DNA from: Anaerolineae bacterium
GTDB taxonomy: Bacteria > Chloroflexota > Anaerolineae > JAFGEY01
Assembly: GCA_016931365.1 (NCBI GenBank)
Contig: JAFGEY010000457.1
Location: 1-15,648 of the forward strand
Reading direction: 5' to 3'
DNA length: 15,648 nt
A model generated the notes under the pieces. That model searched no databases. It saw nothing but the letters and a program-made list of their open reading frames with translations, and was not told where the DNA came from. Shown one piece after another: positions 1-7,918 of this stretch. Positions within the stretch are counted from its first letter, which is position 1, and every line of letters begins with the position of its first letter. Position numbers and translations under genes: made by a program.

Positions 1-511
1 CGCCGCCGACCATCCCCACACTGACCGCGGCCACCGGCGCTTTGAACGCCCACGGCGAAACCAGTCCTTGTTCGATCAGCCTGCGTAGGGCCAGCGCCAG
101 CGCCACATACCCGCCGGTGATCGACGCGGTGCGCGTACCGCCGTCGGCCTGGATCACATCGCAGTCGACGATGATCTGGCGCTCGCCAAGCTGTTCCAGA
201 TCCACCGCCGCGCGCAGCGAGCGCCCGATCAGGCGCTGAATTTCCTGCGTCCGCCCCCCCAGCCCGCGCGTCTCCCGTTGTGTGCGCGTGTGCGTCGAGC
301 GGGGCAACAGCGCGTATTCCGCCGTCACCCAGCCGCGCCCCTGGCCGATCAGCCAGGCGGGAATGGCCGCATCGACGGTGGCGTTGCAGATCACCCGCGT
401 TTGTCCCATCTCGATCAGCACCGATCCCTCCGGATAAGCGATAAACTCCGGCCGGATCTTGACCGCCCTCAGCTCATCCAACGCACGTCCATCCACACGC
501 TTGCCCATCAT
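1..511 (-). CDS. rph: RNase PH (tRNA 3'-end phosphorolytic exoribonuclease), 3' end cut off by the window edge
   Basis: RNase PH trims 3' extensions from tRNA precursors by phosphorolysis, acting in the cytoplasm as a hexamer. About 170 residues are visible of the usual 240 or so; the C-terminus lies beyond base 1. The translation follows the family closely: [12 protein letters not shown] at the N-terminus, [11 protein letters not shown] (28-38), [21 protein letters not shown] (57-76), [17 protein letters not shown] (85-101) and [17 protein letters not shown] (117-133), which includes the phosphate-binding [10 protein letters not shown]. The start at 511 has a GGGAG ribosome site a few bases upstream. 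The second Met (508) and an in-frame ATG at 535 are alternatives; the 535 start would add eight residues. The gene lies 34 bases after the membrane-protein gene and is probably its downstream operon partner. Identification is very secure; only the exact start is uncertain. Confidence 0.96.
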   Translation of the reverse strand, partial: MMGKRVDGRALDELRAVKIRPEFIAYPEGSVLIEMGQTRVICNATVDAAIPAWLIGQGRGWVTAEYALLPRSTHTRTQRETRGLGGRTQEIQRLIGRSLRAAVDLEQLGERQIIVDCDVIQADGGTRTASITGGYVALALALRRLIEQGLVSPWAFKAPVAAVSVGMVGG

Positions 512-545
512 CTCGCTCCCGACTTGCGCACACATAGGTGCGCCT

Positions 546-941
546 CTACTGGAATTCAACCCACCAGGCGGCCACGGCGACCAGTGCGAGGCAAATAAAA
601 GCCAGCGCGCTGTCGCGGATGCAACTCAGCGGTGTCTGGTCGAAATAGATATGATACACCCAAAATCCAACCCCGGCAACGACGGCGACCAGAGCCGCCA
701 TTCTAAAGTCGATGCCACCGATCCAGAAATGCCCGGCGACGGCCAGCGCCATCAACAATCCAATGCACAACGCGGCAATACCGGTCAGTAACGACAGCGA
801 CGTGCGTCGGGGGAACTGGTCACGAATGCGCGACACGCGCTGTTCCAGATAATAGATGCCGCCCGCAGTGAAAGCCAGGGCATACAGACTCAAAATACCG
901 GGCACAAGTAAGGTCAAGAGTAGCGAACCGGTAAGCGTCAT
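546..941 (-). CDS. Small hypothetical membrane protein, four predicted transmembrane helices
   Basis: I do not recognise this 131-residue protein. Hydrophobic stretches at about residues 5-27, 48-71, 79-97 and 109-127 suggest four membrane-spanning helices. A basic loop ([15 protein letters not shown], about 35-46) between the first two probably faces the cytoplasm. No catalytic or metal-binding motif is visible. Its ATG overlaps the stop codon of the upstream helicase gene in an ATGA arrangement, so translation is probably coupled, and there is no strong ribosome site of its own. It sits between dinG and rph, but a membrane protein has no obvious part in nucleic-acid processing. The overlap and its clean, uninterrupted frame on the coding strand support a real gene. 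Confidence 0.75.
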   Translation of the reverse strand: MTLTGSLLLTLLVPGILSLYALAFTAGGIYYLEQRVSRIRDQFPRRTSLSLLTGIAALCIGLLMALAVAGHFWIGGIDFRMAALVAVVAGVGFWVYHIYFDQTPLSCIRDSALAFICLALVAVAAWWVEFQ

Positions 942-3226
942 GTTTTCATCTCGTCTTCAAAGGTGATGACGCGCACCGATTGGAATGCCCTGAGTCGAGA
1001 CTGTAGATCGGGCGACATGGTTTCGATCAGGGTCTGTGCGTTGCCATTGATGCCAGGCAGACGCAGTTCTAGTTTAAAGTCACCCGCCTGGCGCTTGCCC
1101 TGGGCAATCGCCGCTTGCAGTTGAGTGACGCCGGCCAGCGTGCCCGCCCAGCGCGCCAGCAGCGGGTGCGCAGCTATGCCGTTGCCCTGGCGGCTCTTAC
1201 CATCTGACAGGCGGGTGAGCCGCCAGCGATAGTGAATGTCCGCGCCCTCCTCGGCGGCAAGCCATACGGTCAGGGCATATTCGGTATCAAAAGGCGGAAC
1301 GGAGAAAAAGCGGTACACGTCAGCAAAATTGCGGCTGACTCTGGCTGATGGCAGTGAAGCGACAACGCCACTGCCATACCGTTTGACACTCAGTCGATTG
1401 TCGAGAATGGCCACGATGCCGCGATCAGACTTGGTACGGATCAGGCGGCCAAAGCCCTGCTTGAGGTTAAGGGTCATAATCGGCAATGTGTACTCGATAA
1501 AGGCATTGCCACCTTGCTCGGTGATCTGCTCCGATCGCGCCTCATGCAGGGGATCGTTTGGCGAAGGGAAGGGCAGCTTGTCAATGATCACCAACGAAAG
1601 CGCGTCTCCAGGAACATCAACCCCCTCCCAAAAGGACTTGGTGGCAAAAAGCACGCTGTGCGATGTGCTCTTGAACAGACGCAGCAGTTCGGAGCGCGGC
1701 TGTTCGCCCTGAACGAGCACCGGCCAGGGCAGCGTTTCACGCAGCTTGTCGACCACATGCTCCATGCCCGACCAACTGGTAAACAGGCAAAAGGCGCGCC
1801 CCCGGCTGACTTCGAGCAAACGGGCCGTCTCTTCGGCGACGGTGTCAAAGTATTGTTCGCGGTTTTGCCAGTCAAAGGTGGGCAGTTGCGGCAAATAGAT
1901 CATCGCCTGCTGCTGGTAGTCGAACACCGGCGCGCCGATCAGATCCAATGCGTTCTCCGGCACGCCGCAACGGGAGCGAAAGAGGTCGAAATTTCCCCCC
2001 GCCGATAGCGTCGCCGAAGTACAGATCACCGTGTGCTCGCCAAAAAGGTATTTGCCCAACGGCTCAGCCGCCGAGATCGGCGCGGCGTGAACGATCAGCC
2101 CGATGTGGCGTTGCCGGACCTGCTCGGCGTAACGCACCACATCGCCGTCCTTGTCGCCCCGGCTGACCGCCTTGATCGCGTCGCTCGCCGCGTTGACGGC
2201 CTGGATCGTCATCCCGAAACGGATGTTATCCTCCGATTCCGGCTCACCCTTGTAGGGGTTGTTCTTTTCCAGCGTCTTACCCACGTCACGCAGCGTGCGG
2301 CTCAGGCGCAGGCCCTCCTCCCAATCACCCACCAGCTTGGCCGCCGACTCGCTCATCGCCGCGCGCACACGGTCGAAAAAGGTGCGGTTGTCTTCGGCCA
2401 GCTTGTCGAGCTGGTTGGCCGGGACGTGATCGCGGACCAGCCGCCGCAGCAGCAGCGCGGGAACAAGGTAGTCGGTGACGGTGGTCTCGAAAATCGAGGT
2501 GGCGACGGCTTCAATCTGGTGCGCTTCGTCGCAGATCAACACCTCGCTGTCGGGCAAACTGACCCCGCCGATGGCGCGCAGACGCAGGTCGCTGATCAGG
2601 AGGTGATGGTTGGTGATCACCACCTGCGCTTCAGCAGCTGCCTGGCGCACCTTCATCACGAAACAGCGGTCATAATAAAGACACTCGCGGTGCAGACATT
2701 CTTCGGCCGGGCAGGTCATATTGGCAAGCGTATCACCGTCGAGCACAATGGGCAGTTCTTCCAGGTCGCCGCTGTCGGTGCTGCGCACCCAACGGTCCAA
2801 CTCGTCCAGGTCGTACACCTGCACGCCGTCGATCTGGGCGAATGCGCGCTGCTGGGGCAACTCGACCTGATATTTGCGCCAGCAGACGTAATTTTGACGC
2901 CCTTTGATCAGCACCGTGTCAAAATCCAGCCCCAAGGCGTCGCGGACAAAGGGCACGTCCTTTTCATAGAGCTGGCTTTGCAACGCCTTGTTCGCTGTCG
3001 AGATGATCAGCGTTTTGCCGCTCAGCAGCACGGGCACCAGGTAAGCGATACTCTTGCCCGTACCCGTGCCGGCTTCGATCAGTGCATCGCGTTCTTCCTG
3101 AATCGCCCGCCAGACCACCTGGGCCATCTTGATCTGCGCCGGACGGTGCTCATATTCGCCGAGGTGACCGGCGATGGGCCCATTCGGCCCCAATATAAAT
3201 TTGAAATCAGGGGTTGGTTGAGTCAT
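938..3226 (-). CDS. dinG: DinG-family ATP-dependent DNA helicase (XPD-like, Fe-S) with extra C-terminal region
   Basis: A superfamily 2 helicase of the DinG/XPD group, which unwinds DNA 5' to 3' and removes D-loops, R-loops and G-quadruplexes. Visible in order: Walker A AGTGTGKS (52-59); probable Fe-S cysteines C115, C172, C177 or C182, and C188; TNHHLLISDL (205-214); the DEAH box (233-236) in LICDEAHQIEAVA; TSATL (403-407); FWEGVDVPG (532-540); LPFPSPNDP (551-559); and the arginine-finger motif QGFGRLIR (590-597). E. coli DinG ends roughly 40-50 residues after this last motif, whereas this 762-residue protein continues for about 115 more, to residue 762. No strong ribosome site precedes the ATG. 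The gene starts 29 bases after the GH57 stop and overlaps the next gene by 4 bases, so it is embedded in the minus-strand operon. The family call is firm; the role of the tail is unknown. Confidence 0.95.
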   Translation of the reverse strand: MTQPTPDFKFILGPNGPIAGHLGEYEHRPAQIKMAQVVWRAIQEERDALIEAGTGTGKSIAYLVPVLLSGKTLIISTANKALQSQLYEKDVPFVRDALGLDFDTVLIKGRQNYVCWRKYQVELPQQRAFAQIDGVQVYDLDELDRWVRSTDSGDLEELPIVLDGDTLANMTCPAEECLHRECLYYDRCFVMKVRQAAAEAQVVITNHHLLISDLRLRAIGGVSLPDSEVLICDEAHQIEAVATSIFETTVTDYLVPALLLRRLVRDHVPANQLDKLAEDNRTFFDRVRAAMSESAAKLVGDWEEGLRLSRTLRDVGKTLEKNNPYKGEPESEDNIRFGMTIQAVNAASDAIKAVSRGDKDGDVVRYAEQVRQRHIGLIVHAAPISAAEPLGKYLFGEHTVICTSATLSAGGNFDLFRSRCGVPENALDLIGAPVFDYQQQAMIYLPQLPTFDWQNREQYFDTVAEETARLLEVSRGRAFCLFTSWSGMEHVVDKLRETLPWPVLVQGEQPRSELLRLFKSTSHSVLFATKSFWEGVDVPGDALSLVIIDKLPFPSPNDPLHEARSEQITEQGGNAFIEYTLPIMTLNLKQGFGRLIRTKSDRGIVAILDNRLSVKRYGSGVVASLPSARVSRNFADVYRFFSVPPFDTEYALTVWLAAEEGADIHYRWRLTRLSDGKSRQGNGIAAHPLLARWAGTLAGVTQLQAAIAQGKRQAGDFKLELRLPGINGNAQTLIETMSPDLQSRLRAFQSVRVITFEDEMKT

Positions 3227-3255
3227 ATAAAGGGTTCAATATCCCGCTTCTAAAC

Positions 3256-4644
3256 TCACCGCTCAACGATCAGCCGATCATAGATGTCGCGACCGGTTTC
3301 TTTTGTGAGCCAACTTGAGGCGGCAGCGAGGTCGCTGCGCAAACTGGACGCGAGGTCAATGTTGGTCGCCCGGCGCACCTGCTCTACTGCCATCGCCGCA
3401 TACCCGATGTTGTTGCGCGTCTCGATGCGGCTCAAGTCTTCAAAGAACCAGCCGGACGACGTATACATCGCCTGGCAATAACGCCCGGCTTCGAGCAGGT
3501 GCAAAATGCGCACGGCGTCTTGAGTGGGAATCGCTTGTGCTGAGAATTGTTGCAGCAAGTCCAGCCCGTCGATACGGTCGAGAATGACATTGATGTAGCT
3601 GTCGCGCAAGGGCCACGGCTTGTCGATCCAACGGCGGCACTCGCTTTCATACAATGCATCGACGGCCCCGGCCAGTCGGTCGAGTGCCGTGCGCAGGCGT
3701 GATTTCCACTGCTGGTCGCTGCTCGTACAGCTACAGCCAATGCCCCAACGCGCCACGCCATGCGCGCAGCTCCACGCCGTGTTGCCGACGATCCTCACCT
3801 CTTCAGTGGGGCGATGCTCCGCCAGGTACATACCCGGTGTCGAAACCTGGAAACCGACCCTGGGCAGATCGACGTGCAGCAGCGAATCCAGAAAATATTG
3901 TCTTTGCGCCTGGTGGTGACCAAACGTCTCACCTTCGGTGGCAATGATAAACAACCCGCTGTCGTTTCCTGCCACGTCGCGGCTCCAGCGCGCAAAGCGC
4001 GCCGCATCCGTGGTCAGGTCTGGATCAAAGGCCAGGCGATTGGAAAGCTCTTCATCGCGCATAAAGACGATAAAGGTGTTCTGATTTGGCAAACGCACAA
4101 AGTAAGGGCGGGGTGAATCCGCCCACTCGCCGTTGAGGCGTTCTACCTGATGTGGGCACAAGATGGTATAGCGCAAGCCCAGGCTTTCCATCACCGCCAG
4201 CGTTTCCAGGTCGACGGCCATTTCGGGCAGCCACAGCCCCTCTGGATGGTGGCCGAAACGATGCACAAAGTCGGCGACGCCCCAAGCAATCTGCGTCTGC
4301 TTGTCCCGTTCGCGGGCCAGGGGAAGAATGGTATGGTTATACGCTTGGGCCATCGCATTGCCAACACCAAACAGCCGCCGGTGATGTCGGTCGGCAGCCA
4401 CAATGCGCGCGTGCGTCGATGGAAAACCGCGATTCAACCAGGCGGCCAACGTGGGGCCAAAATTAAAGCTGATCAGATCCCAATTGCCGAGATCTGCGTT
4501 GGGCTTGTAGCACTCGTGGTGGATTTTCTCGTTAAAGTTCCTGAAAGGCTCGGCACCGGGCTCGTCGGGTATGGCGCCGGTGAATGGATTTTCACGCGGC
4601 GGCTGATAGAAATGCCCGTGAATGCACACCTTGAGATCGGACAT
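3256..4644 (-). CDS. GH57-family glycoside hydrolase/glucanotransferase with (short) DUF3536 region
   Basis: A predicted cytoplasmic alpha-glucan enzyme of glycoside hydrolase family 57, a family of retaining amylases, 4-alpha-glucanotransferases and branching enzymes. Seen: the N-terminal HGHFYQPPRENP (9-20), the DUF3536-type version of the GH57 HQP motif; GLWLPEMAVD (136-145); ATEGETFGHH (235-244), whose Glu239 lies where the GH57 nucleophile is expected; NTAWSCAHGVARW (288-300); and MYTSSGWFFEDLSRIET (393-409), a hallmark of DUF3536. As I remember them, DUF3536 proteins run to about 800 residues. This one stops at 462, just after GRDIYDR, so the distal part of the domain is absent. The substrate cannot be told from sequence. 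It follows glgC by 39 bases, with an AGGAG about 13 bases before its ATG, which supports a role in glycogen breakdown, transfer or branching. GH57 membership is secure; the exact reaction is not. Confidence 0.88.
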   Translation of the reverse strand: MSDLKVCIHGHFYQPPRENPFTGAIPDEPGAEPFRNFNEKIHHECYKPNADLGNWDLISFNFGPTLAAWLNRGFPSTHARIVAADRHHRRLFGVGNAMAQAYNHTILPLARERDKQTQIAWGVADFVHRFGHHPEGLWLPEMAVDLETLAVMESLGLRYTILCPHQVERLNGEWADSPRPYFVRLPNQNTFIVFMRDEELSNRLAFDPDLTTDAARFARWSRDVAGNDSGLFIIATEGETFGHHQAQRQYFLDSLLHVDLPRVGFQVSTPGMYLAEHRPTEEVRIVGNTAWSCAHGVARWGIGCSCTSSDQQWKSRLRTALDRLAGAVDALYESECRRWIDKPWPLRDSYINVILDRIDGLDLLQQFSAQAIPTQDAVRILHLLEAGRYCQAMYTSSGWFFEDLSRIETRNNIGYAAMAVEQVRRATNIDLASSLRSDLAAASSWLTKETGRDIYDRLIVER

Positions 4645-4683
4645 TGATCTTTCTCTTCTCCTCTGAAAACTCGCTTTCGCCGG

Positions 4684-5961
4684 TCAACCTGAGGTCGGAT
4701 CGACCGTTCTGCCGCTCTCCAGTGTTTCGGCTTCAAAAGCCTGCGCAGGCAAATCGCTGGCGATCACACAGTTTCGTCCGACAGTCATTCGCGGTGGAAT
4801 GACCGTATTTTTGCCGACCAGAGTGATGCCGGTGTTCAGGTACGACTCGGTTTCGTTAGGCACGTGCATGTCATTACCATACCCAACCCGTGACCTTGCA
4901 CCAATGCGCACATTTTTGTCCAGGATAGCGCGATCGACGACGGTCATCTCTTCAATCACAGCGTCGGTCATCACGATCGAATTGCGCACAATAGCCCCTT
5001 GCCTGACACAGACTCCCGGCGACAGCACCGAGTATTCGACCGCCCCTTCGATCACACAGCCGTCTGAAATGAGACTATGCCCGATCGACGCACCGGTGCG
5101 GATGTTTACCGGCGGACGCTCTTCGCTGCGGGTATGAATAACCCACCCTCGATCAAGCAGGTTGAGCAGCGGATTTTCCTCAAGCAAATCCATATGCGCT
5201 TCCCAATAAGCCTGCACCGTACCCACATCGACCCAGTAATTATCGAACTGATAACAAAACACCCGGTATCCCTCAGACACCATCCTGGGCAAAACATCGC
5301 GGCCAAAATCATGCCTTGATTCCGGATTGGCAGCATCCTCGTCGAGCAGTCTGAGCATCGTCTGGGTATTAAAAACATAAATACCCATCGAGGCCAGATC
5401 GCTTTGAGGGTGTTGGGGCTTTTCCTCAAACCGGGCGACACGCCCAGATTCGTCCAAAGCCAGGGTGAGAATGCCAAACCGCGAGGCCTCAGAAATCGGC
5501 ACTCGGAAAGCACAAACGGTCAGATCGGCCTGACGCGATTGATGGTAACCAAGCAGCGGACCATAGTCCATCTTGTAGATGTGGTCGCTGGCCAAAATCA
5601 AGGTTTGAGCCGGGTGATGATGCAGCACAAAGTCCTGGTTCTGGTAAACTGCGTCCGCTGTGCCGCGATACCAGGGCTGGATGCCCTGTGATACCTCGTA
5701 GGGTTGTAAAAGTGTCACGCCGCCATACATCCGGTCCAGATCCCAGGGGCGACCATTGCGAATGTGATCGTTGAGCGAGCGAGGGCGGTATTGGGTGGCA
5801 ATGCCGATCGTGACGATGTCCGAGTTAACACAGTTGGACAGGGGAAAATCAATGATCCGGTATTTGCCAGCGAAAGGCACGGCCGGCTTGGCGCGCTTTT
5901 GAGACAAAATGCTCAACCGGGTTCCCTGCCCACCGGCCAGAATCAAGGCCAGAACTCTCAT
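4684..5961 (-). CDS. glgC: Glucose-1-phosphate adenylyltransferase (ADP-glucose pyrophosphorylase)
   Basis: Makes ADP-glucose and pyrophosphate from ATP and glucose-1-phosphate, the committed step of bacterial glycogen synthesis. The 425-residue protein has the nucleotide-binding loop GGQGTRL (10-16) followed by KRAKPAVPF (22-30), KYRIIDFPLSNCVNS (33-47), WYRGTADAV (97-105), SDHIYKMDY (125-133), the glucose-1-phosphate lysine in FEEKP (178-182), SMGIYVF (191-197), DFGRDVLPRM (218-227) and YWVDVGT (242-248). Hexapeptide-rich left-handed beta-helix sequence follows from about 286 to 405. The Gly before the Asp of the GDHIYK motif is Ser here, and the E. coli-type allosteric N-terminal extension is missing. 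The start is set by AAAGGAG at 5971-5977, nine bases upstream. It lies 24 bases after the glycogen-synthase-like gene and is clearly in the same operon. Confidence 0.97.
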   Translation of the reverse strand: MRVLALILAGGQGTRLSILSQKRAKPAVPFAGKYRIIDFPLSNCVNSDIVTIGIATQYRPRSLNDHIRNGRPWDLDRMYGGVTLLQPYEVSQGIQPWYRGTADAVYQNQDFVLHHHPAQTLILASDHIYKMDYGPLLGYHQSRQADLTVCAFRVPISEASRFGILTLALDESGRVARFEEKPQHPQSDLASMGIYVFNTQTMLRLLDEDAANPESRHDFGRDVLPRMVSEGYRVFCYQFDNYWVDVGTVQAYWEAHMDLLEENPLLNLLDRGWVIHTRSEERPPVNIRTGASIGHSLISDGCVIEGAVEYSVLSPGVCVRQGAIVRNSIVMTDAVIEEMTVVDRAILDKNVRIGARSRVGYGNDMHVPNETESYLNTGITLVGKNTVIPPRMTVGRNCVIASDLPAQAFEAETLESGRTVDPTSG

Positions 5962-5985
5962 CGCCGTCAGCTCCTTTGCGCGACC

Positions 5986-7770
5986 CTATTCAATCCATTC
6001 CAGGCCGGGAAGCAGGTAATCGCGCGCTACGACTTCCCAGCTCATTTTTTGTCCCAGCGCATACCCATCGACGAGCAGTTTCTGCGCCGCGAGATCATCT
6101 TGCGGCAAACGTTGGACGATCTGCCGGGCGACGAGGCCCGCCTGCTGTACCTCGATCTCGTTGCGCTGCACCTGATCGATGGACAAAGCAGCCTCGGCGC
6201 TCTGTCCCAGCACACCGGCGTCGGTGTAGTCGGCGACGATGACGTTGGGCATCGCCGACCCGCCGACGCGGTCAACAAAACCCACACAGCCGCAGACATT
6301 CGAAACCACGCACAGTGCGCCAAAACTGAGTGGCTCTAGTTGAGCGATGCCGAAAGGCTCATAGATGCTTTGGCCAAATTCCAGGTCTGTCCCCTGGCGG
6401 ATGTCCATAAACTGCATCTCTGCCGGCATACGCAGGCCGCAGCGATCCTGACTCCAACCAAACTGGTTAACCAGGACGATTTTGCTCGCCCTGGCCTGCC
6501 AGTTGAAGGCTTCAACGGCATGATAAAAGGGCGTTTCGTGCGCCACCAGGTCGGGCACATCGGTGCCATCCACGTGAATGGTCGATTCGCGGTGCGTTAC
6601 CGGCCAGCCATAGGCGGCCTCCATTGCCTGGACAGCCCTGGGTGAGCGTCCCATCGGGATCACGCTAGAAAGCACAAAGAACAAGGCGGTCTGCCTTCGT
6701 TCGGCCAGGAGAGCGTCCAGGTGCTCCATCACTCGCAAATCGCGCCACAAGCCTTTGGATGGGATGAACCGCGTGACGTGGCTGAACACGTAATCGGGCC
6801 AAAAAGCCAACAGATTCTCGCTGTACTGCTTGAGTTTGTTCTGCGCTGCCTTTTTATCATCCAGTGCGATCTCGACGCTGGGCACGCCGTTGTACACTAG
6901 GTCAATTCTCGCCCTGGCCCAGGCGTCGCCGAGAAAGCGCATTTCCTGCACGACCCGGTCACCGACGGCAAAGATACGATCGCAGTGTTCTACTGCCGGT
7001 TTGACCAGCGCGTGCTTGAAAAAGCCCGACTGATCGCCGAACACGTCTTCCAGGTAACGACCCTGTTCGCGCGCCTGGGCCATCACGTTGTAAAACATCG
7101 TGTCGTGCCCAGAATGGAATTCGACGATGGGGCGTGCCGTGGTCACCTCGTGGCCGTAGAAAACGGTGTGCCAGACACCGGGAACATTGAGCATCGCACA
7201 ATAACAAAAAGGCAAGCCCATAAACTCGTGAGCGATCAACCAGCGGTTTGGCCCGACATCGCCGGCGACCGCCTCTAATACCTCAAAAGAAGGCAAGGCC
7301 GCATTGATGTAAATGGCAAACTCGGGGTTATATTCGTAGCGATCCGACTGAATGCCGAATCGGTCGTATAGTTGACCTTTGAACGCATTGACCTGTTCTG
7401 GCGCAGCGTAACGCCCATCAACCAGAATCACCTCATGGCGGGCAGCCCCAAAAGCGCGCGCGCCATAGAGGATACGAACATTGTGCTGTTGCTCGATCCT
7501 GCGTATATGGTTGCCCAAAGATGTGTCCAGGCCGTCGATAGTATGGTATGAAGAATAGGCAATTTCTAGTCGGTTGCGCGGCGAGGTCAGGCGTTCCATC
7601 TCTTCGGGATTTTGGGTGTCCATCGGGCCAACGAGGACTGTGCGTGACACATGTTCAGTGTAGGCATGCGCGCTCAACAATCCATCGAGGACTGCGCCGA
7701 TCCCCCCCACTTTGACGCCTGCCTCATGCGTTGCGTGGACCAAGAGATCGATATATGCATTTTTGCCCAT
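5986..7770 (-). CDS. GT3-like glycogen synthase (GT-B glycosyltransferase)
   Basis: A predicted retaining GT-B glycosyltransferase that extends an alpha-1,4-glucan from a sugar nucleotide. Seen: KVGGIGAVLDGLL (20-32), comparable to the KxGGL of GlgA but closer to VGGIYTVL of eukaryotic GT3 synthases; an acceptor-side stretch with FKGQLYDRFGI (130-140) that matches the GT3 WKGELWD pattern; AHEFMGLP (180-187); FYNVMAQAREQGRY (226-239); an AVEHCDRIFAVGD segment (259-271); VYNGVP (292-297); RFIPSKG (334-340); and the nucleotide-binding YEPFGIAQLEPL (470-481), carrying the E-x7-E pair. At 594 residues it is longer than a typical GlgA (about 480). It is the first gene of the operon, with GAGAGG eight bases before its ATG, and glgC follows 24 bases later, which points to glycogen synthesis. 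Whether the donor is ADP- or UDP-glucose is not decided by sequence. Another GT4/GT5-type glucosyltransferase is the main alternative. Confidence 0.85.
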   Translation of the reverse strand: MGKNAYIDLLVHATHEAGVKVGGIGAVLDGLLSAHAYTEHVSRTVLVGPMDTQNPEEMERLTSPRNRLEIAYSSYHTIDGLDTSLGNHIRRIEQQHNVRILYGARAFGAARHEVILVDGRYAAPEQVNAFKGQLYDRFGIQSDRYEYNPEFAIYINAALPSFEVLEAVAGDVGPNRWLIAHEFMGLPFCYCAMLNVPGVWHTVFYGHEVTTARPIVEFHSGHDTMFYNVMAQAREQGRYLEDVFGDQSGFFKHALVKPAVEHCDRIFAVGDRVVQEMRFLGDAWARARIDLVYNGVPSVEIALDDKKAAQNKLKQYSENLLAFWPDYVFSHVTRFIPSKGLWRDLRVMEHLDALLAERRQTALFFVLSSVIPMGRSPRAVQAMEAAYGWPVTHRESTIHVDGTDVPDLVAHETPFYHAVEAFNWQARASKIVLVNQFGWSQDRCGLRMPAEMQFMDIRQGTDLEFGQSIYEPFGIAQLEPLSFGALCVVSNVCGCVGFVDRVGGSAMPNVIVADYTDAGVLGQSAEAALSIDQVQRNEIEVQQAGLVARQIVQRLPQDDLAAQKLLVDGYALGQKMSWEVVARDYLLPGLEWIE

Positions 7771-7849
7771 CGCGCAACCTCTCTATCTATCGTCGAGCCA
7801 ACCAGGACACTGTCAGCCTATGCTCGACAGAATGCCCGAAACAGCGCAT

Positions 7850-7878
7850 ATCATAACACGGGAGACCGAATTAGTCAA
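7850..7878 (-). promoter_or_regulatory. Sigma-70-type extended -10 promoter for the glycogen operon
   Basis: On the minus strand TTGACT (7878-7873) is followed after exactly 17 bases by TATGAT (7855-7850). The -10 is preceded by TGT, giving the extended form TGTTATGAT. The expected start of transcription is near 7843, leaving a leader of about 73 bases before the synthase ATG at 7770. The match is strong for an unaided reading of the sequence, and the position in the divergent gap fits. Confidence 0.7.
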
Positions 7879-7894
7879 AGGTTTGCTTTTTGAC
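7874..7894. promoter_or_regulatory. Inverted repeat between the divergent promoters, candidate operator
   Basis: GTCAAA (7874-7879) and TTTGAC (7889-7894) form a 6-base inverted repeat with a 9-base spacer. It overlaps both -35 elements. CAAAGG also occurs twice as a direct repeat, 19 bases apart (7876 and 7895). A regulator bound here would cover both -35 regions and could control both operons together. The arms are short, so chance is possible. Confidence 0.35.
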
Positions 7895-7911
7895 CAAAGG
7901 CATGTTATGAT
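7883..7911 (+). promoter_or_regulatory. Extended -10 promoter for the HIT/two-component operon
   Basis: TTGCTT (7883-7888), then 17 bases, then TATGAT (7906-7911) with an upstream TGT (7903-7905). The -10 block TGTTATGAT is identical to that of the divergent minus-strand promoter, and the two promoters are mirror images about position 7880.5. The expected start of transcription is at 7918-7919, directly on the ATG at 7919, so the mRNA may be leaderless. Confidence 0.6.
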
Positions 7912-7918
7912 CTGTGCA

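Noticed and set aside
526..543. Small inverted repeat GCGCAC-N6-GTGCGC upstream of rph
   Set aside because: Only six base pairs in GC-rich sequence; it overlaps an alternative start codon but is easily explained by chance.
2033..3253. A 406-codon open frame on the plus strand
   Set aside because: It is antisense to the motif-rich N-terminal half of the DinG helicase and has no domain of its own.
7712..7918. Upstream extension of the GalT-like reading frame
   Set aside because: It overlaps the start of the divergent synthase gene, runs through two promoter elements, encodes no family motif and has no ribosome site before its ATGs.
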